A stretch of 64,000 bases of DNA. Origin: Stenotrophomonas sp. 278 (lineage in GTDB: Bacteria > Pseudomonadota > Gammaproteobacteria > Xanthomonadales > Xanthomonadaceae). Numbering within the stretch: the first letter of the stretch is position 1; every line of letters begins with the position of its first letter. The DNA is taken from NCBI RefSeq assembly GCF_003935715.1, contig NZ_RHPP01000002.1:25933-89932 (forward strand). The letters are read 5' to 3'. The position numbers were made by a program, and so were the translations under genes. Positions 35,524 to 43,835 of the stretch are shown here, one piece after another. The notes below the pieces were generated by a model. The model was not told where the DNA came from. It saw nothing but the letters and a program-made list of their open reading frames with translations, and did not search any database.

Positions 35524-37996
35524 CCCGAGCTCCACCGCCGCCACCGAACACATACTGTCGGTCCGCGAAAAGCTGGGCTACAGCCTGGGCGATCTGGCGG
35601 CAAATCTCATCTTCCAGACGCTGGTCACCTACCTGGCGTTCTTCTACACCGATGTGTTCCGGTTGCCGCCTGCCACGGCGGCCACCATCATTTTCGTGAT
35701 CGGCCTGCTCGGCGCGTTCGTGTTCACGCCGTTGATCGGCATTGCCGCGGACCGGACCACCTCGCGCTGGGGCAGGTTCCGCCCGTGGATCCTGTGGACA
35801 GCAGTGCCGTTCGGCGTGCTGTCGTTGCTTGCCTTCAGTACGCCGGACTTCAGTGAGCGCGGCAAGGTGGCGTACGCCTTGGCCACCTATGGCCTGTTGA
35901 TGCTGGTGTATGCCGCCAACAACCTGCCGTACTCCGCGCTGAGCGGCGTGCTGACCGGCAGCATGGCCCAGCGCAACAGCCTGTCGGCCTACCGCTTCGT
36001 GGCGGTGATGATCGCCCAGTTCATCATCCAGGTTCTGCTGTTGCCGCTGGTGCTGATTCTGGGCGACGGCGACCGCGTGCTTGGCTTCGAGCGGGTGATG
36101 ATGGTGTTTGCGGTGGTGGGTACGGCGTTCTTCCTGATCACCTTCGCCACCACACGCGAACGCATTGTTGCCGCCAAGGAGCAGACGGGAGGCGTAGTGC
36201 AGGATCTGACCGACCTGCTGCGCAATCGTCCCTGGCAGGTGATGCTGGCGTTGACGATCCTGGTGTTCATGAATCTCGCCCTCAAGGGCGGCACCTACAT
36301 CTATTATTTCCAGTACTACATGAGTGAGGCCGCGCTGGCCGGCTTCCTTGAACGCACGGGATTCAATGGTCTCATCCAGGGATTGAACGCGGGGATCAGA
36401 GGGGCAGGGCTGTCGGGCTTCACCTGGCCGGAAGATCCGGCGACTTCCGCGTTCAGCCTGTTCAATGCCTGCGGCATCATCTGCATGATTCTCGGTATCG
36501 GCGTTTCGCGCCGTCTGGCGGATCGCTTCGGCAAGCGCGACGTCTTCGGCGCTGCCTTGTTGGCCTCCACCGTGTTCCTGCTGGTGTTCTATCTGTTCCC
36601 GCCCACGGCCGTAGCCGTGGCATTCGTGTCTTTCATGCTGCATGGTTTCTGCTACGGCATCACGATTCCGCTGCTATGGGCGATGATCGCGGACGTCGCC
36701 GACTACTCCGAGTGGAAGAACCATCGCCGCGCCACCGCCATCATCTTCTCCGCGATGCTGTGCGGGCTGAAGGTCGGGTTGAGCGTGGGCGGTGCCCTGG
36801 TGGCCGGCATACTCGCGCACTACGGCTATCAGGCCGGCGCGGCGCAGCAGCCGGAGGGCGTGATTGATGGCATCCGGCTGACCGTCAGCATCTATTGCTC
36901 CATCCCGTTCCTGCTGGCGGTGGCGCTGCTGTTTCTCTACGAGATCGACAAACGCATGGAAAACCAGATCGAGCAAGAGCTTCAGCAGCGCCGTGAGCGG
37001 CGCGACCTGCAGCAGCTGGCGACGCACGCCATTTCGCAACCGCTGGTGACCCACATGTTCACGGCCGATCCGTCGGCACACGTGTTTGAGGGACGGCTGT
37101 ATATCTACCCCTCGCACGATATCGACGCCGGCGCGCCGTTTGACGATGAGGGCGGCCACTTCGGCATGGAGGACTACCACGTGCTGCGCATGGACACGCC
37201 CACGGCCGGGGCCGTTGACTGTGGCGTGGCCCTGCACGTACGTGACGTGCCGTGGGCCGAGAAGCAGATGTGGGCACCTGACGCGGCGTATCGTGACGGA
37301 CGCTACTACCTTTATTTCCCTGCCAAGGACCCGCAGGGAATTTTCCGCATCGGCGTGGCGGTGGCCGACCGCCCGGAGGGTCCTTTCACGGCTGAGCTCG
37401 AGCCGATGAATGGTACGTATTCGATCGACCCGGCTGTATTCGAGGACGAAGACCGGGAACATTACCTCTACTTTGGCGGGATATGGGGCGGTCAGCTGCA
37501 GAAATACCGCGACAATCGTTTTGATGCGGCTCATGAGGAGCCCACCGGCGATGCACCGGCCCTGGGCCCGAGGGTGGGGCGATTGGACGCAGGCATGACG
37601 CAGCTGGCCGAACCGACGCGCGAGGTGGTCATCCTGGACGAACACGGGCAGCCGCTGCGCGCCGACGACCACGCGCGCCGCTTCTTTGAAGGGCCATGGC
37701 TGCACAAGGTCGGCGGCAGGTACTACCTGTCGTATTCCACCGGCAACACGCATCTGCTGTGCTACGCGGTGGGCGACAGTCCGTACGGGCCGTTCACCTA
37801 CAAGGGCGTGATCCTCACGCCTGTGGTCGGCTGGACGACCCACCACTCCATCTGCCAGTTCGAGGGACAGTGGTGGCTGTTCTATCACGACGCGCTGTTG
37901 TCGGGCGGTGTGACCCACCTGCGCTCGGTCAAGTGCACGCCACTGCAGATCGACCCGGATGGCAGCATCCGGACAATCAACCCGTATGGAGCCTGA
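35516..37996 (+). CDS. Fusion protein: GPH-family sugar:cation symporter + GH43 glycosidase
   Basis: 826 aa in one uninterrupted frame. Residues 1 to about 480 are a MelB/XynP-like glycoside-pentoside-hexuronide symporter with twelve predicted helices, including the loop DRTTSRWGRFRPWIL, NLPYSALSGVLTG and DVADYSEWKNHRRAT. A charged, coiled-coil-like linker (MENQIEQELQQRRERRDLQQ) leads to a GH43 propeller from about 505: base Asp518 in FTADPSAHVFEG, SIDPAVFED, acid Glu725 in FFEGPWLHK. MelB-type C-termini are cytoplasmic, so the hydrolase would act on oligosaccharides as they enter. The GTG start has GGAGG 6 nt upstream and overlaps the GH3 stop by 8 nt. In relatives these are usually separate genes, to my knowledge. 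Confidence 0.88.
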   Translation: MTDPSSTAATEHILSVREKLGYSLGDLAANLIFQTLVTYLAFFYTDVFRLPPATAATIIFVIGLLGAFVFTPLIGIAADRTTSRWGRFRPWILWTAVPFGVLSLLAFSTPDFSERGKVAYALATYGLLMLVYAANNLPYSALSGVLTGSMAQRNSLSAYRFVAVMIAQFIIQVLLLPLVLILGDGDRVLGFERVMMVFAVVGTAFFLITFATTRERIVAAKEQTGGVVQDLTDLLRNRPWQVMLALTILVFMNLALKGGTYIYYFQYYMSEAALAGFLERTGFNGLIQGLNAGIRGAGLSGFTWPEDPATSAFSLFNACGIICMILGIGVSRRLADRFGKRDVFGAALLASTVFLLVFYLFPPTAVAVAFVSFMLHGFCYGITIPLLWAMIADVADYSEWKNHRRATAIIFSAMLCGLKVGLSVGGALVAGILAHYGYQAGAAQQPEGVIDGIRLTVSIYCSIPFLLAVALLFLYEIDKRMENQIEQELQQRRERRDLQQLATHAISQPLVTHMFTADPSAHVFEGRLYIYPSHDIDAGAPFDDEGGHFGMEDYHVLRMDTPTAGAVDCGVALHVRDVPWAEKQMWAPDAAYRDGRYYLYFPAKDPQGIFRIGVAVADRPEGPFTAELEPMNGTYSIDPAVFEDEDREHYLYFGGIWGGQLQKYRDNRFDAAHEEPTGDAPALGPRVGRLDAGMTQLAEPTREVVILDEHGQPLRADDHARRFFEGPWLHKVGGRYYLSYSTGNTHLLCYAVGDSPYGPFTYKGVILTPVVGWTTHHSICQFEGQWWLFYHDALLSGGVTHLRSVKCTPLQIDPDGSIRTINPYGA

Positions 37997-38819
37997 GCCG
38001 GTGATCCCGGTAGACGATGCGCAGGCCCCGATGCCGGCCGGCCCACTGCACTGGCTGCGTTCCGGTGCACTGGAGGTGGCATTGGCCCCGGAGGCGGGCG
38101 GGCGGATCGCCCAGCTGCGTTACGCAGGCGTGGACTGGCTCGTGGGTCCGGAAGACGGCTGGCCCGCGACCATTGCCTGGGGCTGCTATCCGATGGTGCC
38201 GTGGGCGGGTCGGATCCGGCACGGGCGCTTCCGCTTTGATGGCAAGGCGTACGTGCTGCCGATCAACTTCGAGGATCATGCGATCCACGGAGTCGGGTTC
38301 TCGCAGGCGTGGCAGCTGGATGCGCTGGCGTCGGACGCGGCTACCTTGTCGCTGGCGCTTCCTGAAGACGAGTACTGGCCCTTTGGTGGCGTTGCCACGC
38401 AGGTCATCCAGCTCCATTCCAGCAGCATGCGCCTGCGGTTGGCGGTGGAAGCGGGCAGCCGGCCCATGCCGGCGGTGCTCGGCTGGCACCCATGGTTCCG
38501 CAAACCCGAGCGGCTGGTGTTTGCGCCTGAAGCCATGTATCCGCGGGACGAGGAGGGCATTGCGGTGTTTCCGCCCCAGGCACCCGTGCCGGGTCCGTGG
38601 GATGACTGCTTTGTCTCCCGGGAGGACGTGGTGCTGGAGCGGGGTGGGCAACGGCTTCGGCTGCGTTCCGACACCGATCATTGGGTGGTTTATGACGGGG
38701 CAGCGCATGCCACGTGCGTGGAGCCGCAGACCGGGCCTCCGGATGGGTTCAACTTGAAGCCGAACAGGCTAGAGCCGGGCCAGCGTCTGTCCCTCACCTT
38801 CGAGATGAGCTTCGCGTAG
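37986..38819 (+). CDS. Aldose 1-epimerase family protein (cytoplasmic)
   Basis: 277 aa without signal peptide. It has galactose-mutarotase-like features: VPWAGRIRHGRFRFDGK, EDHAIHGVGF, the catalytic His in LGWHPWFRKP and the catalytic Glu in CVEPQTGPPDGFN. It may convert anomers of imported xylose for XylA, or may be a broader sugar epimerase. The ATG at 37986 overlaps the fusion gene by 11 nt; a GTG at 38001 is an alternative. The stop codon TAG is the TAG of a GTAG repeat head. Confidence 0.85.
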   Translation: MEPEPVIPVDDAQAPMPAGPLHWLRSGALEVALAPEAGGRIAQLRYAGVDWLVGPEDGWPATIAWGCYPMVPWAGRIRHGRFRFDGKAYVLPINFEDHAIHGVGFSQAWQLDALASDAATLSLALPEDEYWPFGGVATQVIQLHSSSMRLRLAVEAGSRPMPAVLGWHPWFRKPERLVFAPEAMYPRDEEGIAVFPPQAPVPGPWDDCFVSREDVVLERGGQRLRLRSDTDHWVVYDGAAHATCVEPQTGPPDGFNLKPNRLEPGQRLSLTFEMSFA

Positions 38820-38874
38820 GGACACGCCATGCGTGTCCAGCACCATCCGGATGACGCGCATGGCGCGTCACTAC
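38816..38874. repeat. GTAG repeat pair overlapping the epimerase stop
   Basis: GTAGGGACACGCCATGCGTG at 38816 and TGACGCGCATGGCGCGTCAC-TAC ending at 38874 form two GTAG-headed hairpin units facing each other. The arms are diverged from each other. The epimerase stop lies in the first GTAG. Confidence 0.75.
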
Positions 38875-38891
38875 GCGACCTGTCAAATGGC

Positions 38892-38959
38892 GTAGAGCCA
38901 CGCCCTGCGTGGCTTCGAGGTGTCCGACCCAGGCGCAGCCACGCAGGGCGTGGCTCTAC
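38892..38959. repeat. GTAG-type inverted repeat dimer
   Basis: GTAGAGCCACGCCCTGCGTG at 38892 is matched by an opposite arm ending CAGGGCGTGGCTCTAC at 38959. This is the same subfamily as the repeat at 12274-12347. Confidence 0.85.
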
Positions 38960-38978
38960 GGGTTATCCGGTGCCCCAA

Positions 38979-39001
38979 GGACGCGCATGGCGCGTCCCTA
39001 C
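38979..39001. repeat. GTAG repeat monomer (reverse orientation)
   Basis: A 23-nt unit starting GGACGCGCATGGCGC and ending in CTAC. It belongs to the same subfamily as the second arm at 38852-38874. Confidence 0.7.
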
Positions 39002-39056
39002 AGGTCGCCCGACCAAATAAGATCGCGCGACCACCCATCCCGCGCGACCAAGGATC

Positions 39057-39138
39057 GTAGTGACACGCCATGCGTGTCAACGCCATGATCCTGCGCACGT
39101 AGGGCAGCGATGCGTGTCAACGCCATGATCCTGCGCAC
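39057..39138 (+). repeat. GTAG repeat plus 28-nt direct duplication
   Basis: A unit GTAGTGACACGCCATGCGTG starts at 39057. The 28 bases at 39071-39098 (starting TGCGTGTCAACGCC) recur exactly at 39111-39138 with a 40-nt period; the second copy is preceded by a damaged GTAG head at 39099. This fills the gap before the acetolactate-synthase-like gene. The remaining 96 nt up to the start hold only its likely promoter. Confidence 0.8.
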
Positions 39139-39234
39139 CTAATGCGCCTCACCGCCCGCCAGGAACACTCTGTTGCCCTCCTGACCACACCCCCGGGCGT
39201 ATAGTCGTCTGCATCCTTCACACGGATCGACACC

Positions 39235-40890
39235 ATGCCCAAAGGCTCGGATCTTCTCGTCGCCGCCCTGGAAAACGAAGGCGTAGACCGCATCTTCGGC
39301 GTTCCTGGCGAGGAAAACCTCGATTTCCTCGAATCCCTCCGCAACTCACGCATCGAACTGGTCCTCACCCGCCATGAACAGGCGGCGGCCTTCATGGCGG
39401 CCACGCATGGCCGGCTGACCGGCCGGCCCGGCGTGTGCCTGGCCACCCTGGGCCCTGGCGCGCTGAATTTTTCCACCGGTGCCGCCTACGCTCACCTGGG
39501 GGCCTGGCCACTGATCCTGATCACCGGCCAGAAGGCGGTGATGAGCGCCAAGCAGGCCCGTTTCCAGATCGTGGACATCGTGGCCTCCATGAAGCCGTTG
39601 ACCAAGATGACCCGACAGATCGTCAATCCAGCGGCGATTCCCGCTACCGTGCGTGACGCGTTCCGGGTCGCCATGGAGGAGCGCCCCGGGCCGGTGCATC
39701 TGGAACTGCCGGAGGACATTGCCGGCGAAGAAGTCGAGGATGTCCCCGTCGTCCCCGTGCATCCATTGGAACGGCCGGTCGCGCTAGCCGCCGCGCTGGA
39801 TCGTGCCGCTGCCGCCATTCTCGCCGCCAAACGCCCGCTGGTGATGATCGGCGCGGCCGGCAGCCGCCCGTGGCTCGCCGATACGTTGTCGGCCTTCGTG
39901 GCGCGCACGCGGCTCCCGTTCTTCAACACCCAGATGGGCAAGGGCGCGGTGACCGGCGGTTCCAACCTCTACATGGGCACCGCCGCGTTGTCCGAAGGGG
40001 ACTACGTCCATGAGGCGGTCGCCCGGGCCGACCTGATCATCGCCATCGGCCACGATACGGTAGAGAAGCCGCCGTTCCTTATGAAAAGCGGGGGTGGACC
40101 CAAGGTCATCCACGTCAGCTTCCAGTCCGCCACGGTCGAGCAGGTCTATCAGCCGGACATCGAAGTACTCGGTGACATCGGTGCCAGCGTGGCCGCGCTG
40201 GCGGATCGGCTGGAGGGCAGGCTCACTGAAGATGTCGGAATGATGGAGCTGCGCCAGAAGATCCTGGCGCGACTCAACGACCGCGCCGAGGAAGACCGCT
40301 TCCCGGTCACGCCGCAGCGCCTGGTGCACGATGTGCGTGAAGCGATGCCCGAGGACGGCATCGTCTGCCTCGACAACGGCATGTACAAGATCTGGTTCGC
40401 GCGCAATTACCGCACGCATGTCGCCAACACGCTGCTGCTCGACAATGCCCTGGCCACCATGGGTGCGGGCCTGCCGTCCGCCATGATGGCGGCGCTGCTG
40501 TATCCGCAGCGCCGCGTGTTGGCCGTGTGCGGCGACGGCGGCTTCATGATGAACTCGCAGGAGATGGAAACGGCCGTGCGGCTGGGCCTGGACCTGGTGG
40601 TGCTGGTCCTCAACGACAGTGCCTACGGCATGATCCGCTGGAAGCAGGCGGTGGATGGTTTCGAGGACTTCGGCATGCGCTTTGGCAATCCGGACTTCGT
40701 GCGCTACGCCGAGGCCTACGGGGCCAAGGGCACCCGCGTCACCGCCGTGGAGGATCTGGCGCCCAGCATCGAAGCCGCCTTTGCCGGTGGCGGCGTGCAT
40801 CTGCTGGACGTGCCGATCGACTACTCCGAAAACACCCGCGTACTGGTCAACGAACTGCGCAACCGCACCCCCGATGTCGGCTGCGCGTAA
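39235..40890 (+). CDS. Acetolactate-synthase-like ThDP-dependent enzyme
   Basis: 551 aa, with no regulatory subunit gene beside it. ThDP-enzyme domains in order: N-terminal Pyr domain with FGVPGEENLDF and the catalytic Glu in LTRHEQAAAF; a central Rossmann domain; a C-terminal PP domain with ThDP/Mg2+ motif from GDGGFMMNSQEM to VLNDSAYGMIRWK. It resembles large subunits annotated acetolactate synthase that pair with aldehyde dehydrogenases in Xanthomonadaceae. A catabolic role condensing pyruvate, or another 2-oxo-acid carboligase or decarboxylase activity, is possible. The aldehyde dehydrogenase follows 15 nt downstream with AAGGA. Confidence 0.82.
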   Translation: MPKGSDLLVAALENEGVDRIFGVPGEENLDFLESLRNSRIELVLTRHEQAAAFMAATHGRLTGRPGVCLATLGPGALNFSTGAAYAHLGAWPLILITGQKAVMSAKQARFQIVDIVASMKPLTKMTRQIVNPAAIPATVRDAFRVAMEERPGPVHLELPEDIAGEEVEDVPVVPVHPLERPVALAAALDRAAAAILAAKRPLVMIGAAGSRPWLADTLSAFVARTRLPFFNTQMGKGAVTGGSNLYMGTAALSEGDYVHEAVARADLIIAIGHDTVEKPPFLMKSGGGPKVIHVSFQSATVEQVYQPDIEVLGDIGASVAALADRLEGRLTEDVGMMELRQKILARLNDRAEEDRFPVTPQRLVHDVREAMPEDGIVCLDNGMYKIWFARNYRTHVANTLLLDNALATMGAGLPSAMMAALLYPQRRVLAVCGDGGFMMNSQEMETAVRLGLDLVVLVLNDSAYGMIRWKQAVDGFEDFGMRFGNPDFVRYAEAYGAKGTRVTAVEDLAPSIEAAFAGGGVHLLDVPIDYSENTRVLVNELRNRTPDVGCA

Positions 40891-40905
40891 TACCAAGGAA
40901 TCCAC

Positions 40906-42288
40906 ATGCTTACCGTAGTACAGGCTTACGACCGCGCCCCGATCGCGGAACTGCCCTTTGACGATGCCGCCGCCCTGGAGCGCAAACTCAGTGCAGCGGA
41001 AAAAGCGTTCAAGAACCGTGACGGCTGGCTGCCGCCGCATCAGCGCATTGCGATCCTGCGCCGCCTGGCCGCCTTGATGGAGACCCGGCGCGATCACCTG
41101 GCGATGCAGATCGCGCGGGAAGGCGGCAAGCCGCTGCCTGATGCCATTGTTGAAACCAACCGCGCGATAGATGGCGTCCATAACGCGGCCGATGAACTAC
41201 GCAACTTCGCCGGCCGCGAGATCCCGATGGGTCTTTCGGCCGCAGCGGACAACCGCTGGGCGTTCACCACCAAGGAGCCGATTGGCATCGTGGCGGCGAT
41301 CTCGGCCTTCAACCATCCGCTCAATCTGATCGTGCATCAGGTGGCCCCGGCCATCGCGGTCGGATGCCCGGTGATCATCAAGCCGGCGTCGGCCACGCCG
41401 TTGTCGTGCCTGGAGTTTGTCGCCATGGCCCACGAAGCCGGCCTGCCGGAGCCGTGGGCACAGACCTTCCTGCCAGATGGCAATGAACTGGCCGAGGCGC
41501 TGGCGACCGACAAGCGCATCGCGTTCCTGAGTTTCATCGGCTCGGCCAAAGTCGGTTGGTCGCTGCACGCCAAGCTCGCACACGGCGCGCGCTCGGCACT
41601 GGAGCATGGTGGCGTGGCCCCGGCCATCGTCGATCGCAGCGCCGACCTCGGCAAGATCATCGAGCCGATTGTGAAGGGTGGCTACTACCATGCGGGGCAG
41701 GTGTGCGTGTCCACGCAGCGCATCTTCGTGCATGACACCCTCGCCGACGACTTCACCCAGGCGCTGATTGCCCGGGTGGAGAAGCTGCGCACGGGCGACC
41801 CGACGTTGAAGGACACCGAGGTCGGCCCGCTGATCCAGATCCGCGAAGCGGACCGGGTCGCCGAGTGGATCGATGAGGCGGTGAAGGGCGGGGCGCAACT
41901 GGCCACAGGCGGCAAGCGTCTTTCCGAAACCACGCTGCAGCCGACCGTGCTGCTCAATCCCGCCGCTGATGCACGCATCACCACGCAGGAAGTGTTTGGA
42001 CCGGTGGTGGCGGTATACCGCTACAGCGAGCTCGACGACGCCATCGCCCGTGCCAACGCGCTGCCGACCGCATTCCAGGCCAGCATTTTCGCCCAGGATA
42101 TCGATGTCGCGATGCGCGCGGCCAACCGTCTGGATGCCTCGGCGGTGATGGTCAACGACCCGACCGCGTTCCGCACCGACTGGATGCCCTTTGCCGGCCG
42201 CCGCGAGTCCGGCTACGGTACCGGCGGCATCCCTTACACGATGCGCGACATGTCCCAGGAAAAGATGATCCTGCTGCGTCGAAGCTGA
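40906..42288 (+). CDS. NAD(P)-dependent aldehyde dehydrogenase
   Basis: 460-aa ALDH-superfamily enzyme. It has ISAFNHPLNLIVHQVAPA (the N-motif), the FIGSAKVGW cofactor loop, a Glu in ALEHGGVAPAIV, and the nucleophile Cys in YHAGQVCVSTQRIF. EVFGPVVAVYRY and AGRRESGYGTGGIPYTMRDM complete the fold. It oxidises an aldehyde that the upstream ThDP enzyme may produce. The substrate cannot be told from sequence. The pair seems to be its own operon, ending before a 20-nt palindrome. Confidence 0.85.
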   Translation: MLTVVQAYDRAPIAELPFDDAAALERKLSAAEKAFKNRDGWLPPHQRIAILRRLAALMETRRDHLAMQIAREGGKPLPDAIVETNRAIDGVHNAADELRNFAGREIPMGLSAAADNRWAFTTKEPIGIVAAISAFNHPLNLIVHQVAPAIAVGCPVIIKPASATPLSCLEFVAMAHEAGLPEPWAQTFLPDGNELAEALATDKRIAFLSFIGSAKVGWSLHAKLAHGARSALEHGGVAPAIVDRSADLGKIIEPIVKGGYYHAGQVCVSTQRIFVHDTLADDFTQALIARVEKLRTGDPTLKDTEVGPLIQIREADRVAEWIDEAVKGGAQLATGGKRLSETTLQPTVLLNPAADARITTQEVFGPVVAVYRYSELDDAIARANALPTAFQASIFAQDIDVAMRAANRLDASAVMVNDPTAFRTDWMPFAGRRESGYGTGGIPYTMRDMSQEKMILLRRS

Positions 42289-42345
42289 TGCCAGCGCAGT
42301 CAGGCATCACGCCGTGTCGATGACCGGGTGTTCATGATTGTCCAG

Positions 42346-42365
42346 GTGGCGGCAGCTGCCGCCAC
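42346..42365. terminator. Perfect 20-nt palindrome between aldehyde dehydrogenase and modA
   Basis: GTGGCGGCAGCTGCCGCCAC is a perfect inverted repeat 30 nt before modA. It is too GC-rich for a ModE site and has only a short pyrimidine-rich tail (TTCCCTTCT). Most likely it is a terminator or mRNA hairpin for the upstream operon, or an operator of an unidentified regulator. Confidence 0.5.
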
Positions 42366-42395
42366 GGTTCCCTTCTGGACACTGCGGAGAAACGC

Positions 42396-43154
42396 ATGCG
42401 TGGCATCGGCCTCGGCCTGGGATTGGCGCTTCTGCTGACAGCGGGCACGGCGCGTGCCGCCGAGCTGACCGTGTCGGCGGCGGCGAGTCTGGTGGATGCA
42501 TTCAAGGAGATTGGCACGGCGTACGAGACGTCGCACCCGGGTAGCAAGGTGCATCTCAATGTCGCCGCTTCCGGTGTGCTGCTGCAGCAGATCCGCAATG
42601 GCGCGCCGGTGGATGTGTTTGCCTCGGCCGATGAATTCACCATGGACGAGGCCGCCCGGGCCTCGCTCATCGTTCCATCCGGCCGTCACGTGTTCGCCCG
42701 CAATTCGCTGGTGGTCGTGGTGCCGATCAAAGCAGGGGCATCGCCCTCCCGCCTGCAGGACCTGACGGCAACGGCGGTGAAGCGGATCGCCGTAGGCAAT
42801 CCACAGTCGGTGCCGGCTGGTCGCTACGCGCGAGCCGCACTTGAAGCCGCCGCACTATGGGAACCGCTGTCACCGAAGCTGATCACCACACAGAACGTGC
42901 GCCAGGCGCTGGATTATGTAGCGCGCGACGAAGTCGATGCGGGCTTTGTCTACGGCAGCGACGCCAGCACCTTCAAGCAGAGGGTCCGCACGGCCTTCAC
43001 GGTGCCGCTGGCGCAGCCGGTCAACTATCCCATCGCCCCGGTCGCACGCAGCCGGCAGGCCGCGCAGGCTGCGGAATTCGTGGCCTTCGTGCGCTCCGCG
43101 CAGGCGCAGGCCATTCTGCGCCGCTACGGTTTCACTGCCCCCGACGCGCGCTAG
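42396..43154 (+). CDS. modA: Molybdate ABC transporter, periplasmic binding protein
   Basis: 252 aa with signal peptide (GLGLALLLTAGTARA-AE). ModA features: LTVSAAASLVDAFKEIG, VHLNVAASGVLLQQI with oxyanion-binding Ser, APVDVFASAD, VGNPQSVPAGRYA, and DAGFVYGSDA. It captures molybdate or tungstate in the periplasm. GGAG precedes the ATG. It is immediately followed by modB (TAGATG), and feeds the cofactor genes on the opposite strand. Confidence 0.94.
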   Translation: MRGIGLGLGLALLLTAGTARAAELTVSAAASLVDAFKEIGTAYETSHPGSKVHLNVAASGVLLQQIRNGAPVDVFASADEFTMDEAARASLIVPSGRHVFARNSLVVVVPIKAGASPSRLQDLTATAVKRIAVGNPQSVPAGRYARAALEAAALWEPLSPKLITTQNVRQALDYVARDEVDAGFVYGSDASTFKQRVRTAFTVPLAQPVNYPIAPVARSRQAAQAAEFVAFVRSAQAQAILRRYGFTAPDAR

Positions 43155-43835
43155 ATGGAGCTGGACTGGACAGCCGTACTGCTGTCGTTGAAGGTCGCTG
43201 GATCTGCAACGCTGGTCAATTTGCTGCTCGGTGTGGCCGCCGGGGCGGCGTTCGCCCGCTGGCGGTTTCCCGGCCGCGAAACGCTGGACACCCTGCTGAC
43301 CCTGCCGATGGTGATGCCGCCCACCGTGCTGGGTTATTACCTGCTGGTGCTGGTGGGGCGAAATGGCCCCATCGGACACTGGCTGGACACGACGCTGGGC
43401 ATCCAGCTGATCTTCACCTGGCAGGGCGCGGTGCTGGCGGCGGCCATCGTTTCGTTCCCTCTGGTGTTCAAGCCTGCACGGGCCGCATTCGAAGCAGTGG
43501 ATACCCAGCTTGAACAGGCGGCGCGCGTGCTGGGTGTCCGTGAAGCAGGACTGTTCCTGCGCGTCTCCTTGCCATTGGCCTGGCGCGGCATCCTGCCAGG
43601 CCTGCTGCTGGGTTTCGCGCGGTCAATGGGCGAGTTCGGCGCGACCCTGATGGTGGCCGGCAGCATTCCCGGCAAGACCCAGACGCTCTCCATTGCGGTT
43701 TACGAGGCAGTGCAGGCGGGCCAGGATGACCGCGCCCTGTTCCTGGTGGTGGTGACCTCGGTCATCTGCATAGGGGCTTTGCTGATGGCCGGACGCTTCG
43801 CGGCAGGGCCACGCGAAGGGAGCCCGCGCCGATGA
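43155..43835 (+). CDS. modB: Molybdate ABC transporter, permease
   Basis: 226-aa inner-membrane permease with five or six predicted helices. It starts at the base after the modA stop. The cytoplasmic EAA loop (EQAARVLGVREAGLFLRVSLPLAWRGILPG; shown only as the region around 43510-43600) contacts ModC. TLPMVMPPTVLGYYLL and GEFGATLMVAGSIPGKTQT are typical of ModB. Its stop overlaps the modC start by ATGA. Confidence 0.94.
   Translation: MELDWTAVLLSLKVAGSATLVNLLLGVAAGAAFARWRFPGRETLDTLLTLPMVMPPTVLGYYLLVLVGRNGPIGHWLDTTLGIQLIFTWQGAVLAAAIVSFPLVFKPARAAFEAVDTQLEQAARVLGVREAGLFLRVSLPLAWRGILPGLLLGFARSMGEFGATLMVAGSIPGKTQTLSIAVYEAVQAGQDDRALFLVVVTSVICIGALLMAGRFAAGPREGSPRR

Noticed and set aside
32995-35553. 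852-codon minus-strand open frame across GH3
   Set aside because: Shadow of the PA14-GH3 gene; no recognisable domain and no ribosome site.
36950-37060. Possibility that the transporter-GH43 fusion is two genes merged by a sequencing frameshift
   Set aside because: Both domains are in one frame with no disrupted codon bias in the linker, and no separate ribosome site plus start precedes the GH43 part. Kept as a fusion, with resequencing noted as the check.
38816-39138. CRISPR array
   Set aside because: Units are GTAG-headed hairpins of different arm sequence with irregular spacing; only one exact direct duplication is present and there are no cas genes.
39173-39205. Sigma-70 promoter (TTGCCC / TATAGT) before the acetolactate-synthase-like gene
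   Set aside because: The spacer would be 21 nt and the -35 is weak, so I do not list it as a feature although a promoter must lie close by.
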